DNA of 15,829 nt from Jimgerdemannia flammicorona (lineage: Eukaryota > Mucoromycota > Endogonomycetes > Endogonales > Endogonaceae). The position numbers and the translations under genes were made by a program. The stretch covers positions 1 through 15,829 of the forward strand of contig RBNI01003457.1 in assembly GCA_003990745.1 (NCBI GenBank). The letters run 5' to 3'. The notes beneath the pieces are model-generated. The model was given only the letters and a program-made list of their open reading frames with translations, was not told the origin of the DNA and ran no database searches. Of this stretch, positions 7,726 to 15,829 are shown piece by piece (within the stretch, counting starts at the first letter, position 1; the number at the start of each line of letters is the position of its first letter).

Positions 7726-10700
7726 CTTTGGAACAAAAGAAGGGCGTGTGTTACTTCTACGATGGTATGTATTACACTTCCGCTAAAGTTTTGTCTCGTC
7801 GAGCTTGCGTCATTCCCGGCGCTCACCTTACGCTCCTCCGTATCACCGACACCCATCAACCAAATCAGCCAACGTTGGCAACTATCACTACGGCCCAGGT
7901 CACCCGATGAAGCCGCACCGGATTCGCATGTGTCATGGGTTGGTGATGAATTACGGGCTGTACAAGAAAATGGAGATTTATGTGAGTTTCAAGTTTTTTG
8001 TGGTATAAGGGGTTATAGAGGGAAGGGAAGGGAAGCGCATGTAACGATTCAATCCAATATATGTGATGTTTTTTTCTTCTTTTTCTTCCGGCATCTCACA
8101 GCGGGCTAAACCGGCTAACAAGTGGGAGATGACGCAGTTCCACACGGACGAGTACATCGATTTTTTGTCACGCGTTACGCCGGAGAATATGGAGCTGTTT
8201 GCGAAGGAGCAGGCGAAATGTGAGTGAACTCTCCTTTATTTTATTATTTGTTCATTTAGGGAGCGAGGCATGGACGAATTTATGGTATAGTATGTTATTT
8301 GTCGCTCACGTTTACATTGCTCAACCCAACCCGCCCAAACCCCAGTCAACGTTGGTGACGACTGCCCTGTCTTTGAAGGTCTCTTCGAATACTGCGGCCT
8401 CTCCGCCGGCGGCTCCATGGGTACGTACCTCTCCTCTTCCCATTCTTCATCGTCTCTTCCGCCATCCATCGAATTAATCACTCTCTGACCTCCACAGAGG
8501 GAGCCGCACGCCTGAACCGCGGGCTCTGCGACATCGCAATCAATTGGGCAGGTGGTCTGCACCATGCCAAGAAATCGGAGGCCTCCGGATTTTGCTACGT
8601 AAACGACATTGTCCTGGGCATCCTCGAGCTGCTAAGGTACTACCCTCGCGTGCTGTACATTGATATCGATATCCATCACGGGGATGGCGTTGAGGAGGCG
8701 TTCTATACAACGGATCGCGTCATGACTGTGTCGTTTCACAAATATGGAGAGTACTTCCCCGGAACGGGAGAGCTTAGGGTAGGTGTTGAAGAGGGACACG
8801 AATGTGACGAGTGTTGGGATGTTTTGAATGCACGATACGCGATTTGATGTCGATTTCTTTCTTTCTTTTGAACTCGCGGTGAATGTAGGACGTGGGCGTC
8901 GGCAAGGGCAAGTACTACAGTGTGAATTTTCCGTTAAGGGACGGTATCGACGACGAAAGCTATAAGAGTGTGTTTGAGCCGGTATGCGGATGGTTCAATG
9001 AAATGCCTTGTTGGGGCTTCCTTTGAGTGTTCTCACCATGCTGATCTCGAACCTCTGTCCCTCAACCCGGTCACCCCAAAGGTGATAGAGAAGGTCGTGG
9101 AGTGGTACCGTCCCTCAGCCGTCGTGCTCCAGTGCGGCGCCGACTCGCTGAGCGGCGACAAACTCGGCTGCTTCAATCTGTCAATGAAGGGTACGTCTCC
9201 CCTATATGGTTTCGATAGTTCCCTTCAGCTTTTGCGGCACTATTTGATTTGATTTGATTATTTCGGACACGCGTTCCTTCAGGCCACGCCAACTGCGTCT
9301 CCTTCGTCAAGAAGTTCAACCTCCCCACCCTGGTCCTCGGTGGCGGTGGATACACCATGCGCAACGTGTCACGTGCATGGGCATATGAAACGGGGGTCGT
9401 CGTCGGACAGGATATCGGGCCCGGTATGAATGCTGCCATTTTATTTTATTTATTTATTTTTGGGCCAGAGGAAGGAGAGAGGTGAAGGAAATTTATGAGT
9501 TTGTGAAATGTGGCGATCGTTCAGATGCTGATTTTATTATTATAATAATTATTACGTTGTAGACATGCCCTACAACGACTACTACGAGTACTTTGGGCCC
9601 GACTACAAGCTCGATGTGCGACCGAGTAACATGGAAAATATGAACTCGTCAGAGTATCTGGAGAAAATCAAGTACGTTGGTGGAATAAAATTAAGGGTGA
9701 TGAGGTGTCAGGAGCGGATGTTGATGGGACACAGGTTCATCGCTCGAATTTTACCGGGTTGACGAGTTGACGATTCTCATTCTCCGATCACAGGATACAG
9801 GTCTTCGAGAATCTGGGACGCACGCAGTTCGCGCCGAGCGTGCAGATGCAGGGTATGTGCCCGGGACGTCGTTTGGGATCTTTGATGGGAGGCTCTGGCT
9901 GTCCTGTGGGGATGCTTACGATTTTTTTCTTTACCGATTACAGAGGTGCCTGCCGACAAGGATATATCGGACGACGAGGATGCGGATAACCCGGACGAAC
10001 GGGTACCGCGTAAGTATTCATTATCAGCACAGCACTCCCACTCCCTAGCAAGTTTTTTTTTTTTTTTTTTTTTCTTTAGTTCAAATTGCTTACTCTTCAC
10101 CTCTTCTCCACAGAACGCCTCTGGGACCGTCGCATCGTCCCCGAGAACGAATACTACGACTCGGACGAGGGCGAAGCCGAGGGTGCCCCGGGTACGAAAC
10201 TGAGCCGCAACGAGAACTATCGGCCGTCGCCGGCGTTGGTCGATACGCTGAACGGCGGGCCCGTGTCGGCCGTCCCGGCCCCACTGCCCGGGCTCATGAG
10301 CGTCGTTCTCGAGAAGCGCAAGGCCGCCGAACTCGAGAGGGAGGAGGAGGAGATCGAGGAGTTCATGCGCGAGGCTGAGAGGAAAAAGGCCTTGGTCGCG
10401 GCCACGGTGGCCGCGGCAGCCGTCGTTGGGGGTGGGAGGGAGGTCGAGGTGGGGGGCGTGGCGGGGATGGTCGTCGATGGGGAGGGGGCGAGGCGGGAGG
10501 ATGGGGAGAGAAGTGGTGAGTTGGTGTTTTTTTATAGGAAATGGCGTTGTTATGAGGTGTGACCCGGATATTTTACTGTACCCATGACAAACTCAGACTC
10601 ACATAGCTAACCCTGCCCGTCTTCCTTCCACCCCAATAGCATCCGCCGAGCCACCCACCGTAACGGTCACGAGCGCGACACCTAGCGCTCCCTCAACCCC

Positions 10701-10878
10701 GGCGCCCGTCGCGACCGCTTCGACCCCGGCAGCGACGGTACCTACTGAGACGGGCGCGATGGACGCCGATGAAGGGGCGGAGGCGCAGGGTGCGAAGGCT
10801 GAGGGCAAGGCGGAGGAAGGTGCGGTGCCGGAGAGAAAGGCCGAGGAGGTAGTGGTGCAACCTATGGATTTAAGTTGA
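7722..10878 (+). CDS. RPD3: Class I histone deacetylase, Rpd3/HDAC1 type (13 exons)
   Basis: Zn-dependent lysine deacetylase acting on histones in nuclear corepressor complexes (Sin3-type in known relatives). I joined exons 7722-7764, 7869-7981, 8102-8219, 8346-8420, 8498-8778, 8889-8981, 9082-9190, 9283-9423, 9563-9671, 9794-9852, 9944-10009, 10114-10515 and 10640-10878. All introns are GT-AG, and the joined frame is 1848 nt (615 residues plus stop). The catalytic residues are present: H138-H139 (G-G-L-H-H-A-K-K), D174 and H176 (D-I-D-I-H-H-G-D-G), D262 (C-G-A-D-S) and Y301 (G-G-G-G-Y-T). Inositol-phosphate-site residues K29 and R304 are kept, while the position of human HDAC1 R270 is K268. 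The catalytic domain is followed by E-N-E-Y-Y-D-S-D-E at about 416. A tail of about 190 residues follows, with an acidic/basic helical stretch and an Ala-Pro-Thr-rich end, longer than in yeast Rpd3. An in-frame ATG at 7662 could add 20 residues. I prefer 7722 because homologues have short leaders. Confidence 0.95.
10053..10073 (+). repeat. T21 tract in HDAC intron 11
   Basis: Twenty-one T, followed by CTTTAG. The coding continuity of the protein requires the CAG ending at 10113 as the acceptor. The CTTTAG near 10079 would be a competing acceptor after a strong pyrimidine tract. In the required reading frame it would add 34 nt and shift the frame. Confidence 0.85.
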
Positions 10879-11132
10879 AGGGTAGATGTGGGTTGGAGGC
10901 GGGGGAGGTGAGGTTGTAGAGTTTGGGTGTGCAAGCGAGTTGGTGATAGAGAATGTGAACGATGAAAAAGAGGGTGGGGTGAGTTTCCTCGCAGGGTTAC
11001 TTGTCGCGTTTTGCTGCCCTATAATTTTGGTTATGTGTTGCCTTGCTTCAGCGATGATGACGGCTTGTTTCCTGCGAGCTGTGTATTGAAATTTAATGTG
11101 ATGTATATTTTTTTGTAAATGCCGAATCACAA

Positions 11133-11176
<44 letters not shown>

Positions 11177-11586
11177 ATCTCTTGCGTGGTTGGGTATCAA
11201 CGAAAGGTGGAAAATGGGAACCAGGCTCAGTCGTTTCAGTTGCAGTATGCTTTGTGGCAGTCGGATGTTGGGATGGAATCCATTTTGTATTAACTGTATT
11301 TTTATAATTGAACCGAGGAATCCCTCGGGTTCGTGTTGGTATAATCGTCAAGCTGTCGAGGTAGTATGGGAACTCACTATCCCCTAAGCAGGATGATATC
11401 AATTACTTGGGCAGCCACACTTAACATCAGACCTATATGGGCTTTGTGTTTTCGTCATGGGTCGATCATTAAGCCATGACATCTCCAAAATATACGTATA
11501 TCGCACAGTATCAATATGGCGACAATTAATATCGTAGGAGGCCAATGAGAATCAAAACAAAAATGAGAACATTGTCCCTCTCAAAA
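10879..11586. other. Convergent intergenic region between the HDAC and LOTUS-like genes
   Basis: Both flanking genes end here, tail to tail. No supported ORF. The T40 tract lies at 11136-11175, and AT-rich strings that could serve in 3' end formation lie near 11085-11115. The rest has no visible structure. Confidence 0.6.
11136..11175. repeat. T40 homopolymer tract
   Basis: Forty T in a row (11136-11175), preceded by CAACCC and followed by GATCTC. It lies about 260 bp beyond the HDAC stop codon. It has exactly the same length as the tract at 13800-13839. Confidence 0.9.
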
Positions 11587-13473
11587 CTACATCTCGAACC
11601 CGTCCATATCTAGGCCTTGTAATTCTCCTTCCAACGTCAGCATCTCCTCCAGCTCGTCAATCCTGGCCTGCTGCAAGTCAATAACGACATCCCTCTCCCG
11701 TATCAACCGCCGAAGCTCCACCACCTGTCGCCGGAGCTCTGTCACCCGCTGACGGTTCCGACGGCGCTCCGCCTCGACCAGCCGTTCCAAGACGGCCACC
11801 TGATGGCCCGGGTCCAGCTGCCGCACTCGGTCGCGGAAATCGCTTCTTCTCCTCTGCAAGCGCGCAGAAGGGCCTACCTCGAGCGCATCCAGATTCATCG
11901 GTTCTTGGGACGAAGAATTGCGTGTGACTTGATCCTCATCCGCGTGCATGCTTCCCCATATGCGATGAGAGCCAGAAGAGGCCAGGGACTCGGAGAGGTT
12001 GACTGCGACGGTGGAGACAGTTGTATGGTTCTGATCGTGCCTTGGCTGCAGTTCGTGAAGACTCATTGCCCCGCCGTCGTCTCCGTCGAATGATTCGCTT
12101 GCAATGGCCGAGCGCCACTTGCCAACGTTATCGTCGAAGCGCGGCGACGTTGCGGTGGGTGTTGCGATGGGTGTTGCGGTGGGTGTCGCGGTGGGCATTG
12201 ATAAATCGCTTATGCGGAAATCAACAATACTGACCGCTGGACTTGCGGGTCGCAACACCTCGGACTCGAGAACTGGAACGTCAAATTGACGTGGCGTCGC
12301 GGGAGAAGTGATCAACGATGCGATGAGTTCTGCACTGGTCGGGAGAATTGATGATGTTACGGTGACCGGCAAACTGGGGGCATGGTTCAGCCTTGAGGAG
12401 TTTGGGGCGCCGAGTGATACCGTTGTAGTAGGGTTAGGCTGGATCGTGTTTGAAGTGAGAGATGATGTTTCCGACTGTTTCTCTTCCTTCACTATATGAT
12501 TCCCGAAAATAGGGAGTTTCTCGGATGCTTTCGTCTCCAATTTCGGTAGCTCTGCCGGGTTTCCCGACCCGGCGGTGTTTTTTGTGACAGCCGTGTTGGC
12601 GAGGCTGACCAAGGCGGCGTTGACATAGAAGATGTCGGGGTGTTCGTTCAGGAGGTCAGTGAGTTTCTTCCCGAGCATCGACCAGTGGAGGGCTCCAAAT
12701 CTTCGCTTGTAATAGTTTCCCAATTCCGTTATAGCTACCGACCCACCACCCGTCAAGGCGATGATTTGACGCAAATTTTCAATGCATTGGGTCATCGTGA
12801 TGGCCAGGAAGACTTTGCCCTTGGACATGGCTTTCATGGAAACGTGAAATGTTCCAGGACGTTGTACAAGGAATTCCGGCAGTGTCTGCTTTGGAACAGA
12901 CTCATTCCAGCATCCTGGGCCAAAATCCTGCTCGTACCATGCTTCCAAGTTTGTTATGTCCAATGCTGCACCTCCCACAGATGCTCGCAGAAGGCGTTGA
13001 AGTCTCGACACACATCTCATCTCCAGGTCGGCTTGGTTCAAATCAACGTGATCTTCTCCGATGATACGAAACACCGAGAAAGGCGCGAGGAAAGAGACAA
13101 AAGTCATGTGTTGGGGTTGCGGTTTCCAGCATTCGGTCCCGAACTTCAAATGGTACACATGTCTCAATAGAGCCAATCTCATGGGTAGCGACTCGTTCAC
13201 CCCTGCTTCCTTCACAATCTCCTCGAGTCGTTCCATGCAAATCCACTCGTCGTATTTCGGGCTCAAAATGACCAACTCGTTTTCGACGTAGAAGACATCC
13301 GGATGCCCCTCGAGGAAGGCCAAGAGCGCTCGCTTCGGGGGCTGCTCCCAAACACCGTTGCCGTGTTTGCGAGTGTATAGCTCTTCGAGCGTCGCGACGG
13401 ACAACGAGTTATCTGTGTTTGTGCGGAGGGCTTGCGCGAGCTTTTCGATGCAGGCTCTGGCGGCGGTGGACAT
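11587..13473 (-). CDS. Protein with four tandem OST-HTH/LOTUS-like repeats and a C-terminal coiled coil
   Basis: Single-exon 628-residue protein starting at ATG 13473. The N-terminal half holds four repeats of 60-75 residues (about 9-73, 80-146, 154-226, 231-293). Each follows the pattern L-x2-[YW]-Y or L-x2-[VL]-Y, then x3-[HF]-G-x3-W, then L-x2-[FL]-L, then a Pro- or Phe-containing turn, F-x-V/I and a final hydrophobic strand. The F-G-x3-W core reads H-G-N-G-V-W, F-G-T-E-C-W, F-G-P-G-C-W and F-G-A-L-H-W. This helix-helix-helix-wing layout resembles OST-HTH/LOTUS winged-helix domains, which bind RNA or RNA helicases in animal germ-granule proteins. Residues 294-535 are Ser/Thr/Pro-rich and probably disordered, with a T-A-T-P minisatellite. 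Residues 537-615 are Arg-rich with Leu heptads, a probable basic coiled coil for oligomerisation. The family call is by eye. A lineage-specific winged-helix repeat unrelated to LOTUS is the main alternative. Confidence 0.88.
   Translation of the reverse strand: MSTAARACIEKLAQALRTNTDNSLSVATLEELYTRKHGNGVWEQPPKRALLAFLEGHPDVFYVENELVILSPKYDEWICMERLEEIVKEAGVNESLPMRLALLRHVYHLKFGTECWKPQPQHMTFVSFLAPFSVFRIIGEDHVDLNQADLEMRCVSRLQRLLRASVGGAALDITNLEAWYEQDFGPGCWNESVPKQTLPEFLVQRPGTFHVSMKAMSKGKVFLAITMTQCIENLRQIIALTGGGSVAITELGNYYKRRFGALHWSMLGKKLTDLLNEHPDIFYVNAALVSLANTAVTKNTAGSGNPAELPKLETKASEKLPIFGNHIVKEEKQSETSSLTSNTIQPNPTTTVSLGAPNSSRLNHAPSLPVTVTSSILPTSAELIASLITSPATPRQFDVPVLESEVLRPASPAVSIVDFRISDLSMPTATPTATPIATPTATSPRFDDNVGKWRSAIASESFDGDDGGAMSLHELQPRHDQNHTTVSTVAVNLSESLASSGSHRIWGSMHADEDQVTRNSSSQEPMNLDALEVGPSARLQRRRSDFRDRVRQLDPGHQVAVLERLVEAERRRNRQRVTELRRQVVELRRLIRERDVVIDLQQARIDELEEMLTLEGELQGLDMDGFEM
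12149..12196 (-). repeat. 12-bp coding minisatellite, four units
   Basis: Four tandem units of 12 bp, GTTGCGGTGGGT with minor variants, inside the LOTUS-like gene. On the minus strand they encode repeated T-A-T-P-like tetrapeptides (about residues 426-441) in the disordered linker. Unit length is a multiple of three, so copy-number change keeps the frame. Confidence 0.85.
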
Positions 13474-13508
13474 TTTGCTGGGATGGAAATGGCTCAGATG
13501 TTGACGGC

Positions 13509-13540
13509 TTTATAGTGAAAAGATTCGCCAGATCCACGTG
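13509..13540 (-). promoter_or_regulatory. Putative promoter elements of the LOTUS-like gene
   Basis: Read on the minus strand, CACGTG lies at 13540-13535 and TATAAA at 13514-13509, 62 and 36 bp upstream of the ATG. If the TATA string is used, the 5' leader would be very short. Both motifs are too short to be conclusive. Confidence 0.35.
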
Positions 13541-13796
13541 CCAGCATGGAATTATAAAATAGTCACACAATCCTGTCACAAGGAACAATCACTCTTATGT
13601 TTGATACGCCATTATTACCCACTCTACACCCACACCACGTCTGTTACAAAAGAAAAATACAAATTTACAATCCGGGCACCATATAAACTGAAACCGAGGT
13701 CAAAAATACCTTGATAGCAGCCGGGCTGCACCGACAAAATGTATGTTACGGAGATGAAACAGTGCCGAGAATATTGTCATACTGACTTGCAGGAGG

Positions 13797-13799
<3 letters not shown>

Positions 13800-13839
<40 letters not shown>
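13800..13839. repeat. T40 homopolymer tract
   Basis: Forty T in a row, preceded by GGAGGAGG and followed by GTGCATGC. Same strand and same length as the tract at 11136-11175, but with unrelated flanks. Confidence 0.9.
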
Positions 13840-13840
<1 letters not shown>

Positions 13841-14020
13841 TGCATGCGACATCCCACAACTAGATTATATTGAGTAGTTTAATATTTTGCCATTTATTTA
13901 CAACAAAGTGAACTCCGCGTTGTGTGGTTTTGTTATTTGTGGGTTTATTGGCCATTCAAGCAGCGTCCCATTCTTTTCTACAGTTCATTTTTTGAATATG
14001 AGTATGGTGGTAGGTACCAA

Positions 14021-14460
14021 GAGGCAATAAAATTAAATTAAATTAAAATTAAAATTTAATATTTTTTTATACTGGACTATTTAATTAAGTTTTATTAATA
14101 TTAGTTTAAAAGATATTTATACAATTTCTCAAAACTAAGTTAGAGATAAGAATATTATATTTAACTAAAAAATTTCAAATTATTATAAATAATGATTATA
14201 ATAAAGATTCTTAGTTATCTATTTCTTTTATCTCATTCTTAAAATTAGGTTTAGAATTAGAAACTTTCTAATTTATAGAATTGAGAGTATGGTTATTATT
14301 ATATATATAATAATACTAAAATAATAAGACAGTATGGAGATTCTTTAAAAAAGATTTAGCTATTAAGATAAACTAAACAAATATTGAGATAGAACTCTGT
14401 CTATAAACTGTAACTAGATAAGAAGGATTAAGACAAACTTCTATCAAGTGATATAATGAG
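14021..14460. other. Extreme AT-rich, CpG-free island
   Basis: A hand count of 14041-14460 gives 75 G+C in 420 bases, about 82% AT. No CpG occurs from about 13965 to 14469, whereas CpG is common in the rest of the window. It starts with AAATT-type short repeats (14031-14056) and has stops in all frames. Candidate explanations are a transposon relic decayed by C-to-T mutation (RIP-like or methylation-driven), an organellar insertion, or a structural AT-rich element. Nothing in it identifies a source. Confidence 0.85.
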
Positions 14461-14784
14461 TCCCAGAACCGTTTGTTCCGTGGCCAATTATCATCATTAC
14501 CAGAATAGTAATTGGACCAACGCTGAAGCCGACAACAAACACCAGCGCCGGCAGGCTGAGTATTGGTGGGACGAGGAGGATGAGGAGGATGAGAATTTGG
14601 AGCTGACTATTTGGACCTTGCTATTTAACGCCCCTTTTTCTTTTCTGGCGCTCCAAACTCGAGGGCTGAAACATTTGAAACTTTGCCGTGCCGCAGCTTC
14701 CGGTGGCTTGTGAGTCGAGAAAACTTCCAACACGCGCCCCATTTGCTTTTCTTGGCTTTCTCTTCTGCAAACACAAATCCCCCA

Positions 14785-15719
14785 ATGACCATCTCCCCAC
14801 TCCCACAACCCTACACTCAAACTTTTGCCTCTTCCACCACTTGTGGTCGCAAACACCGCAAACGCGGCGATCAGCTACACCTCAACGAGGACAGGTGCGG
14901 CGAGTTCACCGTGAAGCTGAATACCGGCGAACTCGTACGCGCCTTCTACGTGTTGGACGGCCATGGCGAGACAATACCAAAGTAATGCCGTGCATTTTCC
15001 GTGGCGGAGGGTATCTTTTTACTGATAAGATCCAAGGATCTCACCCACTGCCATCCCGTTAATCCCCCTAATAACAACCAGACATCCCCATTCAACCTTC
15101 TCCTCCCACGGTCAGCGTTACGTGAACCTCGTCCAGGTGCTGCTCCCGACCGTCCTTACGACCCTCCTTGATAGCGCCCTTTCAGCCTCTCCTTCTGACA
15201 TGGACCCGCTTGTCACCCACCTCTCGCTCTTCCACGAGGAGATCGACACCCGCGCTCAGGCCGTCAATCCAAACCTGTGCGTCGAAAACGGCTCCACCGC
15301 CTTGCTCTCTTTTATCCTGCGCGACACACTGTACGTCCTGAGTGTCGGCGATTCGGCCGCGTTGTTGATGCACGAGGGGGTGCCGGTGCGTGTATGGAGA
15401 AGATGCGGAATCCAGGAGGACGGTGGTGTGTGCTCGTGGCCAGATTCCGTGGATGGATTTCCAAACGTGACAAAAGAAGGTTGGTAGAATTGAAAACAAA
15501 AAGGATGGGAGGCACGTATTGGATCTTATGTCTTCTTTTAAATTGAAACCAACCAATTTATTTTTGGTTTCATTTACGATCGCCAACCAGGCCAAACCTT
15601 TGAACACCTGAACCATGACTTTTGCGAAGTCTCAGAGAGTATAATAGGAACAAGGGACAATCATTATCGTCTATTATCAAAGACCTCTGGGTACTCGCTT
15701 GCTATGATCAATTCACTCG
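14785..15719 (+). CDS. PP2C-family Ser/Thr phosphatase, 3' end beyond the window (partial)
   Basis: Metal-dependent protein phosphatase (PPM/PP2C). Visible exons are 14785-14981, 15082-15389 and 15591-15719, joined by GT-AG introns of 100 and 201 nt. They give 211 complete codons. A donor GTAAGT at 15720 opens a third intron whose acceptor is probably outside the window. The one TAG near 15778 would give an out-of-family continuation. Motifs in order: N-E-D-R at residues 34-37, L-D-G-H-G-E at 57-62 (metal-binding D58), G-S-T-A at 136-139, V-G-D-S-A at 154-158 and a region like the family's L-x3-R-x-x-G-D before the third donor (S-L-A-M-I-N-S-L-G). The family usually has D-G-H-G-G and G-D-S-R, so two positions deviate. 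The last two metal-binding aspartates lie beyond the window, so activity cannot be judged. The start is chosen because it sits 34 residues before the E-D-R motif. An upstream in-frame exon is possible. Confidence 0.82.
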
Positions 15720-15829
15720 GTAAGTGTACGTTTTATTTTTTTGTTTTTGTCATTTCGTGTTCTCTATAAAATTATTTAGTACGACATTGGATTATAATAA
15801 AACTCGCGCTCTCTCCTCTTCCCTCTTCT

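Larger units (their letters stand above)
13541..14784. other. Divergent intergenic region between the LOTUS-like and PP2C genes
   Basis: No supported gene. It contains T40 at 13800-13839 and the extreme AT island at about 14021-14460. An 85-codon plus frame at 14456-14713 has an acidic run but no recognisable domain and is not needed by the PP2C model. Composition returns to normal, with CpG present, from 14470. Confidence 0.6.

Noticed and set aside
9672..9793. GTGATGA in HDAC intron 9 as a possible box C of a C/D snoRNA
   Set aside because: No CTGA box D and no terminal stem could be found in the intron.
14456..14713. 85-codon plus frame with an acidic run before the PP2C gene
   Set aside because: No domain, begins at the edge of the AT island, and is not in a position needed for the phosphatase. 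Likely a chance frame.
15778..15829. TAG near 15778 as the acceptor of a fourth PP2C exon
   Set aside because: The resulting continuation does not give the G-D expected by the family after the third exon, so the true acceptor is probably outside the window.

Overview
The window looks like nuclear DNA of a fungus, probably an early-diverging one. Two lines of evidence support this. First, a class I histone deacetylase gene is cut by twelve short GT-AG introns of 77-139 nt. Second, the family mix (BTB-BACK-SPRY protein, a lineage-expanded type of protein kinase with a W-I-P-Y-x2-F lead-in, a PP2C phosphatase) fits chytrid- or Glomeromycotina-like genomes. The phylum is my inference; no marker in the window fixes it. 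Long homopolymer tracts recur throughout (A47, T40 twice, A19, C14, T21 and others).

Layout. Positions 1-1042 hold no convincing gene, only homopolymers and one perfect 11-bp-arm hairpin. Positions 1043-2218 and 3459-4694 (plus a short matching tract near 5400) are two copies of one segment. The right-hand copy carries an intact single-exon BTB-BACK-SPRY gene (3896-5338, minus). The left-hand copy is a decaying derivative that has lost the whole BTB/BACK half and carries further small deletions. Positions 5690-6830 (minus) contain the relic of a protein kinase gene that has lost its catalytic core.

Positions 7722-10878 (plus) contain a complete Rpd3/HDAC1-type histone deacetylase gene. I could join 13 exons in frame into a 615-residue protein with all catalytic residues and a long low-complexity tail. 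Facing it tail to tail, 11587-13473 (minus) encodes a single-exon 628-residue protein. It has four tandem winged-helix-like repeats resembling OST-HTH/LOTUS domains, then a disordered middle and a C-terminal basic coiled coil. This is the most unusual gene in the window. A 1.3-kb intergenic region follows, with a T40 tract and a CpG-free island of about 82% AT. The window ends inside a PP2C-family phosphatase gene (from 14785, plus), of which three exons are visible.

The genes do not form an evident pathway. HDAC (chromatin), PP2C (signalling), the putative RNA- or nucleic-acid-binding LOTUS-like protein and the BTB adaptor look like ordinary neighbours in a fungal chromosome region that also carries duplicated and decaying accessory genes.
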